64,000 nt of DNA from an uncultured Methanocorpusculum sp. (lineage in GTDB: Archaea > Halobacteriota > Methanomicrobia > Methanomicrobiales > Methanocorpusculaceae), in NCBI RefSeq assembly GCF_963667985.1, contig NZ_OY764081.1, forward strand, positions 868,001-932,000. Reading direction: 5' to 3'. Positions 39,667 through 49,809 of this stretch are shown here, piece by piece. The translations under genes and the position numbers were made by a program. The notes beneath the pieces were generated by a model. That model saw only the letters and a list, made by a program, of their open reading frames with translations. It was not told the DNA's origin and made no database searches. Every line of letters starts with the position of its first letter. Within the stretch, counting starts at the first letter, position 1.

Positions 39667-40236
39667 TTATCGTATCAATTTGCCCTCAGCCATATTCTCA
39701 CGAACCTCGTCAATGTAGAGGATCTCTTCCAATTCCATTCCACAGAGACAATACCCCTGTCTATCCATAACAAAGACAGGATATGTTGCAACATCAGCGG
39801 GGATGGCTTCGGTCGGAATCTGCCTTACATGAAGCAGATAGGGCATGGTAAGGCCAATGTGTGCCGTGAGTTCCTTTAAATCCCGAATCCAACGGGCAAG
39901 CTGACGGACATCCGCCTTATCCCACTGAAGGATGCGGTTAAGCGTTTGATAGGAATCACGTTCATACACAAGATGATTGTCAGCAAGCTGAGCATTAACT
40001 GCGTCTTCATACGTGATCATCCATTTCTCTAAATCATCAGAAGCCCCTAAGAAACCATCTGCATACGTGCGAAGTTCTTTTTTGTAGGCTGCATCTGTAG
40101 ATAGATCGGATGCTTCTTCAACCACATGGATCATATCTACAATTTCCCCATGAATCCGGCGAAGGTCTTCAAAGGCGCGAGGTAAATCATCATGTAAATG
40201 TGTACTGAAAAAAACAGCTTTGTTCTGATCGGTCAT
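39667..40236 (-). CDS. Unknown protein upstream of rubredoxin
   Basis: 189 residues from MTDQNKAVFFSTHLHDDLPR. Mostly helical, acidic, with a C-terminal segment YPVFVMDRQGYCLCGMELEE holding a CxC pair. No family is recognised. Coupled to rubredoxin, and downstream of the fwd operon on the same strand with a 30-base gap, so it may be co-transcribed with either. Confidence 0.6.
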   Translation of the reverse strand: MTDQNKAVFFSTHLHDDLPRAFEDLRRIHGEIVDMIHVVEEASDLSTDAAYKKELRTYADGFLGASDDLEKWMITYEDAVNAQLADNHLVYERDSYQTLNRILQWDKADVRQLARWIRDLKELTAHIGLTMPYLLHVRQIPTEAIPADVATYPVFVMDRQGYCLCGMELEEILYIDEVRENMAEGKLIR

Positions 40237-40268
40237 CTTTATCTCCAAAAAATATGTTCTGAAGAGTA

Positions 40269-41069
40269 TTATTTCTTCAGATAGAGGTTGGTAAATATTT
40301 TGGCGCCCTTGGATTCGGGATGACGTTCACCAAGGTCACCAATGTAGTGTGCATAAACAGCTTTTGCGCCGTCTACTTCTTTTTCTACATCATCGACGTA
40401 CTTGTAGCCGGGCATCATGTAGTCAATCTTGCCGTTGACGAACACGTCGCCTTTGACGGACTGACCGCCGACACGGCCTTCAACATTGCCTTTAACAATG
40501 ATCATTCCACCCTCACCATGGGTGTGGACGTGAATAAATGCATCGCCTTCGACAATGATAGTTCCACCGCGCATAAAGGTACCAATATCGTTACCGACAT
40601 TACCTGTTACACGGAGAACACCACCAGTCATACCACGCCAGTCGCCGCGATATGCAGAACCAACGTGGTTCTGGCAGTCTCCATTGATAGTAAGTTCGCC
40701 ACCGGCCATTGCGATTCCAGTAAAGGAATCTGCATTGCCGTTAACGGTGAGCTTTCCACCTTTCATCCAGCCGCCGGTGTACATATCTACATTGCTGTTG
40801 ATTACGATTTCACCGGCAGTCATGTTCTGACCGACACGCTTTACACGGGTCCAGTCGCCATTCAAGACGATTTTGGTCTCTGCTGCAGTTGCACCAGATG
40901 CTCCTTCAATCTTAGCGAATGATGCAAGGGGATATTTGATTTTTCCTTCGGAAATTTCAATTGCACCGATTGCTTCGATGGATTTCCCTGCGAACTGATC
41001 TGGGGTTACCAGATCAGCTTCAAGGAACAGCTGAGGCTGTTTTACCATAGTAACTGTTACTGTGTTCAT
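40269..41069 (-). CDS. fwdC: Formylmethanofuran dehydrogenase subunit C
   Basis: 266 residues with many glycine-spaced beta-helix repeats (GGELTINGDC, GGVLRVTGNVG, GGTIIVEGDA), the GltS-like beta-helix fold of FwdC. Structural subunit of the complex that fixes CO2 onto methanofuran. Last of the ten fwd-hdr genes, 11 bases after fwdA. Confidence 0.95.
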   Translation of the reverse strand: MNTVTVTMVKQPQLFLEADLVTPDQFAGKSIEAIGAIEISEGKIKYPLASFAKIEGASGATAAETKIVLNGDWTRVKRVGQNMTAGEIVINSNVDMYTGGWMKGGKLTVNGNADSFTGIAMAGGELTINGDCQNHVGSAYRGDWRGMTGGVLRVTGNVGNDIGTFMRGGTIIVEGDAFIHVHTHGEGGMIIVKGNVEGRVGGQSVKGDVFVNGKIDYMMPGYKYVDDVEKEVDGAKAVYAHYIGDLGERHPESKGAKIFTNLYLKK

Positions 41070-41080
41070 GATATCTCCAA

Positions 41081-42802
41081 TTACTCCGTAATGTCCACTT
41101 TGATTGCGTACGGGTTGTGTACGTGTTCATCAAAGACAGCATAGTTTTCAAGGTCAACGGTGTAGGAATGAAGGAATTTATCGCGAATATCACGTTCAAC
41201 CTGTTTGTTCTCTGGAACAATGGAGTTGACCCATACGGTCTTCTTCGGCATGCTGTAGTTAACGATCTCGTTGTTCTCAATACAGAGGACTCCGTCCTTG
41301 AAGAATGCAAAGGCGTTACCGAAAGCAGTTTCATACTGTTCGGGGTCGCTCGGGAGGTTCTCCGGATCAACATCGTAGACAGCTACGTTGGCGTTCATGC
41401 CGGTCTTTAAGCTGCCGTAGAGGTTGGAGAGACCAAGTGACTTTGCAACACCGGAACGGGTCATCTGTGCAAGCTCGTAGAGGGAGATTTCCTTGTCTGA
41501 GAGTTCGCCGATGTATGTCGTGTCAACGACTTTGTCGCCGTACTTGAGTTCGTTTGCAATGACATCATTACGTGCTTTTGCAGAAAGGAGCCACTTGTAG
41601 ATTCTCGGGTATCTCCAGAACGGACCTGCATTCGGGTGATCGGTCGTAATGAAACAGCGTTCCTTGTCTTTGGCAAAGAGCGCAACTTCAAGACCGATTG
41701 CCCACTGAGCACCTGCGATATAGGTTTTCGGGTCGTAGATAAACGGAACAATACCAGCTGCAGTCTCAAGCTCAATGTCGACATTGGTCCACTTAAGGTG
41801 GTTGAGGTGAGTCAGATGGTACTCAAATGGTCCGTCTGCAGTCATAGTAGTGGTTTCATCAAGAGTGACGTTACCAGTATCAATGGTCAGACCCTTCTGC
41901 TTGTTGACATAGTCCATGACTTCTTTGGATTTGGATTCAAAGGAACTGGACTTGAATGAGTCACCGCCATAACAGTGGAATTGAATGTGCGTGTGGTGCA
42001 TGACCTGCTCACGACCAAAGGCATTGTTTGCCTTATAGCCTTCAACAAGTTTGAGAGTGTCGAGAGTGGTTGTGTAGTTTCCTGGGTTACCGAGGTTGTT
42101 TGCGTGAACGTGGATTGAGTGCGGGAGTTTAAGATACTCATTCGTCTCGATTAATCCTTTCACGATCTCAGCAGGAGTGATGTCGAAGTAAGGTACTTTG
42201 TCATGGATTGTGATACAGTTAAGACCCCAGCCCCATGCTTCTGTTCCTCCTGGATTGACACACTTCAGTGCGTAACCACGGGTTGCATTGAGAATCCAAG
42301 ATGCATATGCACCGGCGTTCTCAATTTCATGGTTCTTAAAGTATTCAAGTAAGAACCAGTTGTTACCAAGAACCGGCATTGCTGCTTCATCAATGATCGG
42401 CGTATCACGGATTTCTTCATGAACGTGAGCTGCTTCAAGTGGCGGCATTGCTGCCTCCATAACAAAGCCGTACCCCAGACGAGCGTAGTCATATCCTGTC
42501 TTTGAAACAGACGGGACAGAGCAACCCATCTCCATTCTGAGATTGTTCTTTCTCATCGGAGACTTGAAGAGCTTATCTTCCGGACGGAAGAGACGACCGG
42601 CATCTACTTTCGGTCCAGCAACGTGGGAATGAACATCAACTCCTCCTGCCATGACTGCTTTGCCGGCTGCATCAATAACTTTAGCTGCATTGCTGACTTT
42701 GTCAACAATTTTGCCGTCTTTGATGCAGATATCCATCTTCTGCCCTTTGATACCCTGTGTTGGATCAATTACACATCCGTTTTTGATAATGTACTCGGTC
42801 AT
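41081..42802 (-). CDS. fwdA: Formylmethanofuran dehydrogenase subunit A
   Basis: 573-residue amidohydrolase-fold subunit that condenses formate, made from CO2 by FwdB, with methanofuran. Motif AGGVDVHSHVAGPKV supplies the two metal-binding His residues, HVHANNLGNPGNY and FHCYGGDS more ligands, and FITTDHPNAGPFWRYP the C-terminal Asp. Overlaps fwdB by 4 bases. Confidence 0.96.
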   Translation of the reverse strand: MTEYIIKNGCVIDPTQGIKGQKMDICIKDGKIVDKVSNAAKVIDAAGKAVMAGGVDVHSHVAGPKVDAGRLFRPEDKLFKSPMRKNNLRMEMGCSVPSVSKTGYDYARLGYGFVMEAAMPPLEAAHVHEEIRDTPIIDEAAMPVLGNNWFLLEYFKNHEIENAGAYASWILNATRGYALKCVNPGGTEAWGWGLNCITIHDKVPYFDITPAEIVKGLIETNEYLKLPHSIHVHANNLGNPGNYTTTLDTLKLVEGYKANNAFGREQVMHHTHIQFHCYGGDSFKSSSFESKSKEVMDYVNKQKGLTIDTGNVTLDETTTMTADGPFEYHLTHLNHLKWTNVDIELETAAGIVPFIYDPKTYIAGAQWAIGLEVALFAKDKERCFITTDHPNAGPFWRYPRIYKWLLSAKARNDVIANELKYGDKVVDTTYIGELSDKEISLYELAQMTRSGVAKSLGLSNLYGSLKTGMNANVAVYDVDPENLPSDPEQYETAFGNAFAFFKDGVLCIENNEIVNYSMPKKTVWVNSIVPENKQVERDIRDKFLHSYTVDLENYAVFDEHVHNPYAIKVDITE

Positions 42803-44193
42803 TCGTAGACCTCCTTTACAGGTCTAACATCAGCAAGCGGAGTTGCATAATCCCAGGTACCGTCAGAGGTAACACCGGCCTTCTTGAGCTCCTGCATACG
42901 TTCATAGATCTTGTCAAAGAGCTCCTCATCGGTCAGGATACCGTTGAAGGGTTTAACAACTGCACGGTACTGGATTGGAACGTTGTCCATACGATAGCAG
43001 ATACCACCGGTTTCAACACCGACAATTGCAACAGGGATGTGAACATCCGAGACGGTTGCGGCCATGTTGACAGATGGATCAATAGTTACCACCGGCATGG
43101 AGCTTCCGATCTTCTCAAATGCACGAATTGGGAAGTGTGCGCCTGCATCAGTTCCGATGTTAATGAACGCATCGATTTCTCCACGGTTTGCGAGATCAAC
43201 TGATGAAGTCTCACCTGGATTCATGTGTGCATGGGACCCTTTGCTCAGGTCAATACAGTAGGGGAAACCAAACTGCCATGCCCATACGACACCGGGACCT
43301 GCAATATTGTAGTGTCCACGCATTGCCATGATGGTGCATTTGGTAACCTCGTTGATATCACGGACAAGATTGATTGCAATATCAACGTTGTGGTTACGAC
43401 CATCGGAGTGGCAGAGACCCATTCCAAAGAAGATGTGGACATAACGTCCTGCTTTGATAACGTCACAGACTTCAAGAATCTTTTCTTTTGGAATACCTGC
43501 AACAACAGCAGGAAGTTCAGAGCCATATCCATGCATTACCATACGGAATGCATCGAACAGGTCATAGTCATGACCCTGCTGAACCTGAAGGAAGTGGTCT
43601 GCACAACGTGCAGTATCGGTGTATCTTGGATCGACTACGATAACCTTTCTTCCACGAGCTCCTTTCCCAGTGAAGAATCCACGCGGGAAGACACCATATC
43701 TTGACATGTGGCGCGGGTGAGCATGTGCCGGGTTGGAACCCCAGTAAATGACAACATCTGCACGGTTCTTAACTTCACCAAGGGTACATGATGGATATCC
43801 GGTATCGAAAATTGCCAGGAAAGAAGATCCATGACAAATCGATGCACAATTATCAAGAACTGCACCTGCGTCTTCTGCAACACGACCTGCTGCAGCCATT
43901 CCTTCACAGTTTGTTGACCCAAACCCGAAAATGAGTGGCTTCTTTGCCTTTATCAGCATCTTTGCAGTAAAGTCGATCGCTTCATCGTAAGTGATATCCT
44001 TGTAGGTTCCATCAGGCTGTCGGCGGCGTGGAGATCCCACACGACCTTCGCGGGACGCGTGGTGATAGATCTCAGTACCAATAATGCATGCATTCTTAAC
44101 TTCAATGATCTTGCCGTCTTCAACGGTGATCTCGAGATCATCGCAACAAGATCCACAGTAGGGGCATGCAACGTGCTTGATTACTTCTTGCAT
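42799..44193 (-). CDS. fwdB: Formylmethanofuran dehydrogenase subunit B (catalytic)
   Basis: 464 residues. N-terminal CPYCGSCCDDLEITVEDG binds [4Fe-4S]; the W/Mo ligand is Cys in NCASICHGSSFL. Reduces CO2 to formate at a tungsto- or molybdopterin; tungsten is more likely by type but cannot be told from sequence alone. Start at MQEVIKHVACPYC, with a GAGGTTAAA site upstream; longer frames run into fwdD. Confidence 0.95.
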   Translation of the reverse strand: MQEVIKHVACPYCGSCCDDLEITVEDGKIIEVKNACIIGTEIYHHASREGRVGSPRRRQPDGTYKDITYDEAIDFTAKMLIKAKKPLIFGFGSTNCEGMAAAGRVAEDAGAVLDNCASICHGSSFLAIFDTGYPSCTLGEVKNRADVVIYWGSNPAHAHPRHMSRYGVFPRGFFTGKGARGRKVIVVDPRYTDTARCADHFLQVQQGHDYDLFDAFRMVMHGYGSELPAVVAGIPKEKILEVCDVIKAGRYVHIFFGMGLCHSDGRNHNVDIAINLVRDINEVTKCTIMAMRGHYNIAGPGVVWAWQFGFPYCIDLSKGSHAHMNPGETSSVDLANRGEIDAFINIGTDAGAHFPIRAFEKIGSSMPVVTIDPSVNMAATVSDVHIPVAIVGVETGGICYRMDNVPIQYRAVVKPFNGILTDEELFDKIYERMQELKKAGVTSDGTWDYATPLADVRPVKEVYE

Positions 44194-44203
44194 ATTTTTA
44201 ACC

Positions 44204-44626
44204 TCACATTGGCCAGAGCAACTTACCATTCCATTTGTTGCATGCTTTCTGAATAAGCTCAACTGCTAGAACGATTCTTGCTTCTGGAGCTGGTTCAACG
44301 GTAACCGGGAATCCACTGTACTGCGGTTCACCAGTTGACTGAGTCCGCGGCGGGACGACCTGGTTTGCCCAGACACCCTGACGGATGTGACAAAGTCCAG
44401 GCGGGCAGGTCTGTCTTCCGATTACAGCTCGGACATAGACTTCACCGCATTCACTGGTTACTTTGACGACGGTATTTAAGTTGATATCCATCTCTTTGAT
44501 GTCATCGGCATTCATTTCGATGAGACTGCAGACATCAAAATATTTCTGGGTGGTCTTCCCAGATTCCATAGCTTCGCCTTCTTCGACGGCTCGCTGGGTG
44601 ACCATGTTGAGATGTAATTTTGTCAT
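44204..44626 (-). CDS. fwdD: Formylmethanofuran dehydrogenase subunit D
   Basis: 140 residues; molybdopterin dinucleotide-binding domain split off as a separate subunit, with GRQTCPPGLCHIRQGVWANQ and STGEPQYSGFPVTVEPAPEA. Completes the pterin site of FwdB. Starts one base after the mvhD stop, which fixes the ATG at 44626. Confidence 0.93.
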   Translation of the reverse strand: MTKLHLNMVTQRAVEEGEAMESGKTTQKYFDVCSLIEMNADDIKEMDINLNTVVKVTSECGEVYVRAVIGRQTCPPGLCHIRQGVWANQVVPPRTQSTGEPQYSGFPVTVEPAPEARIVLAVELIQKACNKWNGKLLWPM

Positions 44627-44627
44627 C

Positions 44628-45062
44628 TTAGAGTCCTCTGCGTTTTCTCTCTTCACCGATAGGTGACGGGCCAATCTCTTTGATCGTGTTGATCACATCA
44701 GTGATGACGACTGCCCATTTTGCACCTTCCGATGCCGACACGAATGTCATACGGAAGCGTCTGTGTTCGATACCCATGTTGTTGAGGATGCTCTTTACGA
44801 GGAACATTCTCTTGGCTGCCTTGAAGTTGCCTGCAAGGTAGTGGCAGTCACCGAAGTGACAGCCGGACACGAGAACACCGTCTGCGCCGTCAGCGAAGGC
44901 TTTCAGGACGAACAGGGTGTCGATACGACCGGTACACATAACACGGACGATACGGATGTCCGGAGGATACTGGGTACGGGCTGAACCTGCACCGTCTGCT
45001 CCGGCATAGGAACACCAGTTGCAGATGATACCGATAATCTTGGGTTTCCACTCGTCAGACAT
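44628..45062 (-). CDS. mvhD: MvhD-type [2Fe-2S] subunit (HdrA electron adaptor)
   Basis: 144 residues: IIGIICNWCSYAGADGAGSA, VRVMCTGRID and VSGCHFGDCHYLAGN hold the [2Fe-2S] cysteines. MvhD passes electrons from hydrogenase or formate dehydrogenase to the FAD of HdrA. No mvhG or mvhA is here, so FdhAB is the likely donor. Coupled to hdrA (stop and start share one base). Confidence 0.93.
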   Translation of the reverse strand: MSDEWKPKIIGIICNWCSYAGADGAGSARTQYPPDIRIVRVMCTGRIDTLFVLKAFADGADGVLVSGCHFGDCHYLAGNFKAAKRMFLVKSILNNMGIEHRRFRMTFVSASEGAKWAVVITDVINTIKEIGPSPIGEERKRRGL

Positions 45063-47101
45063 TACTGTTCACCTCCAAGGAAGAATGCATCGATCTGAGC
45101 CAGAATCTGCGGGCTCGTGAAGTGCTGCATCTTGATGGCGCCGCCGGGGCAGAAACCGCCGCACGTTCCACAGCCCTTACACTTTGCTGCAGTGACTTCC
45201 ATTACTGTTCTGCCATCGATGATTGTCATGGACAGAGCAGAGTATGGGCATTGGTTGGTACACATGCCACAGCCGGCACAGAGTTCCTGAATGCACTGGG
45301 CATAGTAGGGCTCAAGTTCGACCTGACCTGCGTGGATTGGGATGGATGCTGCGGATGCTGCACCTTCAGCCTGTGCTACGGTGTCGGGAATGTCTTTTGG
45401 ACCCTGACAGACACCAGCAAGGTACACACCAGCAGTGGTGGTTCCACAGGGGTTCAGTTTCGGGTGGGCTTCAAGGAGCCACTTGTCGATCGAGCAGGAA
45501 ACACCGAAGTGTCTGCGCACGATTTCCGTTTCTGCAGTCGGCTGAATTGCGGCTGCGAGGACGACGAGATCAACTTCAATCTCGACAGGCATGCTCAGGA
45601 GCGTGTCTTCGGCAATGACCAGGAGGTTCTTGTTTGGAAGTTCCTGGATCATGGCGACACGACCGCGGATGAACTTGGCGCCTTCGTGCTGGATACGGTA
45701 GTAGAACTCTTCGTATGCCTTACCGAAGGAACGGATGTCCATGTAGAAGATGTATGCTTTACAGCCGGGGATCTTTTCGATGACCTGGTGGGCGTGTTTC
45801 AGCGAGTACATGCAGCAGAATCTGGAACAGTACGGCTTGCCGATACCGGTGTTGTCTCGGGAACCTGCACAAAGGACGAAAGCAACGGACTTCGGGGTCT
45901 CACCGTCGGAGGGACGGACAAGGTGACCGATGGTCGGACCGGATGCACAGATCAGACGCTCGAACTCGAGAGAGGTGATGACGTTGTCGTAGAGTTTGTA
46001 ACCCCACTCTTTCTTCTGTTCGATCGGGAAGGTTTCGTAACCGGTTGCAAGGATGACGGTACCGACTTTGATCGTGAAGAGTTCATCTTCCATTTCGAGG
46101 TCGATTGCCTTCTTGGTTCCGCAGGCAGTAATACACAGACCGCATTTCACACATGCATCGAAGTCGATGGTGTAGATGAGCGGGACAACCTGTGCGTGCT
46201 GGATGTAGATAGCCTTGCGTGGCGACATACCGAATTCCCAGGTGTTGGGTTTGACGACTGGGCAGACAATTGCACAGTCACCGCAGCCGGTACATCCTCC
46301 GCCGACGATGCCTTTTGCAGCAGCTTCGGTCGGGGTCATTACACCACGGGCGTGGCGGCGGATGGTAACATCGAAGTTACCGATGTATCCTTCTACGTTC
46401 TCGACTTCAGCGAGGGTGTAGAGTTTGATGTTCGGTGTTCTGCCGGCTTCTGCCATCTTCGGAGAAAGAATGCACTGGGAACAGTCGAGGGTCGGGAAGG
46501 TCTTGTCGAGCTGGGACATACGACCGCCGATTGTCGGTTCCTTCTCAATTAAGTAGGTCTCGATACCGGCAGCGGCGAGGTCCATGGAGGCCTGAATACC
46601 GCCAATACCTGCACCGACGACTAAGGCACGGTGTTCGACCGGCACGGCCATCGGATAAAGGTCTTCGAGTTTTGCGGCTTTGGCAACGGCGATACGGACG
46701 GCGTCTTTGGCCTTTTCCGTTCCGCCTTCCCAGTCGTGCATGTGGACCCAGGAGCCCTGGTCACGAATGTTGGCCATCTCGAATCTGAACTGGTTCAGAC
46801 CGCCGTTTGCAGTGGCAGTTCTGAAGGTCTGTTCGTGGAGACGGGGAGTGCAAGCTGCAACGACGATTCCGGTAAGGTGATACTGTTCGATTGCCTCTTT
46901 GATCATGTTCTGACCGGGGGTCGAACACATGTATGCATAGTTCTGGGCAACGACAACGTGCGGAATGGTTTCTGCATACTCTTTTAACGCAGGGACGTCA
47001 AGGGAACCGGCGATGTTGGTACCGCAGTGGCAGATGAAGACACCGATTCTCGGTTCTTCGGCTGCAGGGGATGATGCGGCGTTTTTACCTGTATATACCA
47101 T
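45062..47101 (-). CDS. hdrA: Heterodisulfide reductase subunit A
   Basis: 679 residues; electron-bifurcating flavoprotein. N-terminal FICHCGTNIAGSLDVPAL, FAD-binding VVGAGIGGIQASMDLA, TLDCSQCILSPKMAEAGR, and four [4Fe-4S] sites including CTGCGDCAIVCPV, CVKCGLCITACGT, CAGCGMCTNQCPY and CKGCGTCGGFCPG. Couples heterodisulfide reduction to ferredoxin reduction for the fwd step. Two bases follow the hdrB stop. Confidence 0.96.
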   Translation of the reverse strand: MVYTGKNAASSPAAEEPRIGVFICHCGTNIAGSLDVPALKEYAETIPHVVVAQNYAYMCSTPGQNMIKEAIEQYHLTGIVVAACTPRLHEQTFRTATANGGLNQFRFEMANIRDQGSWVHMHDWEGGTEKAKDAVRIAVAKAAKLEDLYPMAVPVEHRALVVGAGIGGIQASMDLAAAGIETYLIEKEPTIGGRMSQLDKTFPTLDCSQCILSPKMAEAGRTPNIKLYTLAEVENVEGYIGNFDVTIRRHARGVMTPTEAAAKGIVGGGCTGCGDCAIVCPVVKPNTWEFGMSPRKAIYIQHAQVVPLIYTIDFDACVKCGLCITACGTKKAIDLEMEDELFTIKVGTVILATGYETFPIEQKKEWGYKLYDNVITSLEFERLICASGPTIGHLVRPSDGETPKSVAFVLCAGSRDNTGIGKPYCSRFCCMYSLKHAHQVIEKIPGCKAYIFYMDIRSFGKAYEEFYYRIQHEGAKFIRGRVAMIQELPNKNLLVIAEDTLLSMPVEIEVDLVVLAAAIQPTAETEIVRRHFGVSCSIDKWLLEAHPKLNPCGTTTAGVYLAGVCQGPKDIPDTVAQAEGAASAASIPIHAGQVELEPYYAQCIQELCAGCGMCTNQCPYSALSMTIIDGRTVMEVTAAKCKGCGTCGGFCPGGAIKMQHFTSPQILAQIDAFFLGGEQ

Positions 47102-47102
47102 G

Positions 47103-48029
47103 TTACTGTCCTCCCTTCAGTTTGTCAAGGAACGGTACGCAGGAAGTCTGGTGAAGGTCGAGACCAAGTTCGACCGGAGACATGCCCTGGGCAAGACCGA
47201 GCATTTCACAGAAGTGAAGTACCGGGATGTTCCATGCGACACCGAATTTCTGACCGATTTCGAACTCACCGCGGTCGAACTGAAGCTGACAGAACGGACA
47301 GGTATCGACAATCGCGTCGGCACCGGCAGCAGTCATATTGGTGAGTTTCTCGTTGGTGATGTCGAGAGCGTGAGCGATGTCGTAACCGCGAACGCCTCCG
47401 CCGGCACCGCAGCACTGCATTTTGTTGCGGTATTCAACGGCTTCTGCACCAAGAGCATTGACGAGTTCTTCGAACCACATCGGGTGTTCGGAATCGCCGA
47501 TCTTTCCGCCGGCAAACTCACGGTCCTTGGCGGGTTTGAGTAAGTGGCAGCCGTAGTGGCAGGCAACTTTCACGCCGCTAAGAGGGGTCGTGACGCTGTC
47601 TTTGAGTTTGTCAAGACCGCAGACTTCGTCGTTGTAGTAAAGTTCGGCAAGGTGGTAGACATTGGTAGTACCTTTGTATTCCATGTCGACTTCCTTTAAG
47701 ACTTCATTGACGGAGTCGCGAAGCTCGTCGTTGTGTTTCAGTTTGTGGTTGACTTCCCAGATCGATTTGTAACAGCCGTTACAGATCAGGGCGATATCCA
47801 TATTCATCTGTTCTGCCAGGATGAGGTTGCGGGCAGCCATGGCATACCAGACATTGAGGTCGATGGACCCGAATGCACCGGGGGCAGGGCAGCAGGAAGC
47901 TCCTTTCAGCGGAACAAGATCGATGCCGACTTTCTTACCGGTACGGATTGCAGAGGCTTCGATACCGGGATACCGGTTCGGCGCAATGCATCCAAGGAAG
48001 AATGCGTATTTGTGCGTCTCGTGTGACAT
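47103..48029 (-). CDS. hdrB: Heterodisulfide reductase subunit B
   Basis: 308 residues with two CCG-type cysteine clusters (SCCPAPGAFGS and QCCGAGGGVRGYD) plus VACHYGCHLLKP and DTCPFCQLQFD. These hold the noncubane [4Fe-4S] clusters that split CoM-S-S-CoB. Longer frames are not needed; MSHETHKYAFFLGC is the usual N-terminus. Partner of HdrC, two bases upstream. Confidence 0.96.
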   Translation of the reverse strand: MSHETHKYAFFLGCIAPNRYPGIEASAIRTGKKVGIDLVPLKGASCCPAPGAFGSIDLNVWYAMAARNLILAEQMNMDIALICNGCYKSIWEVNHKLKHNDELRDSVNEVLKEVDMEYKGTTNVYHLAELYYNDEVCGLDKLKDSVTTPLSGVKVACHYGCHLLKPAKDREFAGGKIGDSEHPMWFEELVNALGAEAVEYRNKMQCCGAGGGVRGYDIAHALDITNEKLTNMTAAGADAIVDTCPFCQLQFDRGEFEIGQKFGVAWNIPVLHFCEMLGLAQGMSPVELGLDLHQTSCVPFLDKLKGGQ

Positions 48030-48031
48030 AA

Positions 48032-48616
48032 TTACTGATCCTCCGCAAGGACTTTGTCTGCAAGCTGTTTAGTGCCGTAGGCCTCGAGGATTTTCCGAAT
48101 TGCCGGAAGGTATTCGGGATATTTGCAGGTGGTTTCCGGTTCAGCTTCGAGACCGAGTCTAACACGGGCTGCACGGTTGGCATCACTGTTCGGGACACCG
48201 TGACCGGTATCATAGATGAAGTTCACCGTTGCAAGGAAGTTCTTCGGAACGATACCCTGCCTGGCAGCAATATTGCGCATGGCCATGATGACATCGGTCG
48301 GGATGAGGTCACGGGGACAGCGGTCGGAGCAGGTATAGCAGGTCGTACACAGCCAGAGATCAGGATCGTTGAGACAGACATCTCTCATACCGAGATTCAC
48401 GCGGCGCATGAAGTTCCGAATACGGTAGGTGCTGCGGGCACCTGACGGGCAGGACCCGGTACAGGTTCCGCACTGGAAACAGATGTGGGCTTCAGTTCCT
48501 CCAATCTTTTCAACTTCGGCAGTGAACGACGGGTCGCTGTCCTGTCGTGGACGGTAATACCGGTCAGACAGACGTGCTGCAAGGGCAGCATCTTTGTATG
48601 CTTTTGCACTTGTCAT
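48032..48616 (-). CDS. hdrC: Heterodisulfide reductase subunit C
   Basis: 194 residues with two [4Fe-4S] motifs, CFQCGTCTGSCPSGARS and CTTCYTCSDRCPRDLIP; relays electrons from HdrA to HdrB. Six bases separate it from fwdF upstream. Confidence 0.95.
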   Translation of the reverse strand: MTSAKAYKDAALAARLSDRYYRPRQDSDPSFTAEVEKIGGTEAHICFQCGTCTGSCPSGARSTYRIRNFMRRVNLGMRDVCLNDPDLWLCTTCYTCSDRCPRDLIPTDVIMAMRNIAARQGIVPKNFLATVNFIYDTGHGVPNSDANRAARVRLGLEAEPETTCKYPEYLPAIRKILEAYGTKQLADKVLAEDQ

Positions 48617-48622
48617 GGTTGT

Positions 48623-49792
48623 TCACTCCAGATTTTTCGTTTCAACCTGACCAAAGGTAGACTCCACAAGCTTGGACGTACGGGGTACGCACAGTTTCGC
48701 AGCAATCGTTTTGTACAGGTCTGTCTCCGTTCCTTTAATGTGGATACCGGTTCTCTTCAGCGTGAGAGCATCTTCGGACGGGCAGGCATTCACGCAGGCA
48801 CCGCAGAGGATACACAGATCATTGTTGATCGCGATGTTGGCCTCGATGCTGTCTCTCTTCATATTGACGGCAGGCATCGGGCTTGGAAGATACAGAGCCT
48901 TGCACGGGCAGACATCGACACACGTCGAGCAGCCGCCGGGACACTTGGAAGCATCAACGATAAGTTCGCCGTCGAAGAATTTCGTGACGGTAACGGCCTC
49001 GCTCGGGCAGACGTGTTCACACCACGTGCACGTAATACACTCGGATTTGTCGATAGAAACACTGCCGGGGAGCTTAGCCTCTGCATCGACGGTACGTTCG
49101 ACTGCAATTGCATCGTGCGGGCAAGCCTCGACACAGACCCTGCAGGCGTTACATAGGGCTTCGGTCCAGAGGATTTCGCCTTCGGATCCAACTTTTTCAG
49201 CGGTGAACGGAACACGCTTCTGTTCAATTGCCGGACAAAGAGATGAACAGACACCACAGACTGTACACAGCTCTTTGTCAACAACGAAAGTCGTCTTTGC
49301 AACGAGTGCGGTCTGGCGTTTTGCGCCGCCTTCAACTTCGCCTTCATAAACGGGGATATCACGTACAATTGCATCATGCGGACATGCGGCATGACAGGAT
49401 GTACAGCGAACACACTTCTCCTCGTCAATCTCGGCAGTAAAATCGTACTCAGGGAAACCTTCCTGCTCCAGAATCGGGAGGCTCGGTTCACCGTCAACTT
49501 CTACGAGAAGTGCATCAAACGGACACAGAATCGTGCAGACACCGCAGTATGAACATTTTGCGGGGTCAACGCTGATTGGTGCGTCGCCGGAAGCGACACC
49601 ACGGATGGATGCTCCAACCATACCAAGGGAAATTGCTTCCTTCGGACATGCGTCGGCACAGATACCACACCCGGTACACTTGCTTGTTGTTAACACAAGG
49701 TGAGAAACCTTCGATAGGAGCCTCTGCTCCATAATGACGGATTCACCTTCGGTCTTCGTAGAGTATTTTGGAAACATTGTGCTTATTACCAT
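48623..49792 (-). CDS. fwdF: Polyferredoxin FwdF
   Basis: 389 codons from the ATG at 49792, which has a GAGAGG site; MEQRLLSKVSHLVL (49732) is an alternative. It carries about eight [4Fe-4S] motifs in tandem, such as CTGCGICADACPK, CSYCGVCTILCPF, CVRCTSCHAACPH, CTVCGVCSSLCP, CNACRVCVEACPH, CITCTWCEHVCPS and CILCGACVNACPS. Forms the electron wire of the formylmethanofuran dehydrogenase complex. Confidence 0.92.
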   Translation of the reverse strand: MVISTMFPKYSTKTEGESVIMEQRLLSKVSHLVLTTSKCTGCGICADACPKEAISLGMVGASIRGVASGDAPISVDPAKCSYCGVCTILCPFDALLVEVDGEPSLPILEQEGFPEYDFTAEIDEEKCVRCTSCHAACPHDAIVRDIPVYEGEVEGGAKRQTALVAKTTFVVDKELCTVCGVCSSLCPAIEQKRVPFTAEKVGSEGEILWTEALCNACRVCVEACPHDAIAVERTVDAEAKLPGSVSIDKSECITCTWCEHVCPSEAVTVTKFFDGELIVDASKCPGGCSTCVDVCPCKALYLPSPMPAVNMKRDSIEANIAINNDLCILCGACVNACPSEDALTLKRTGIHIKGTETDLYKTIAAKLCVPRTSKLVESTFGQVETKNLE

Positions 49793-49809
49793 GATGTTTT
49801 CCTCTCTCC

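Noticed and set aside
45122-46552. A 476-codon open frame on the plus strand opposite hdrA
   Set aside because: It is the shadow of the highly biased hdrA codon use; the minus strand has clear HdrA motifs and no ribosome binding site or known domain is seen on the plus strand.
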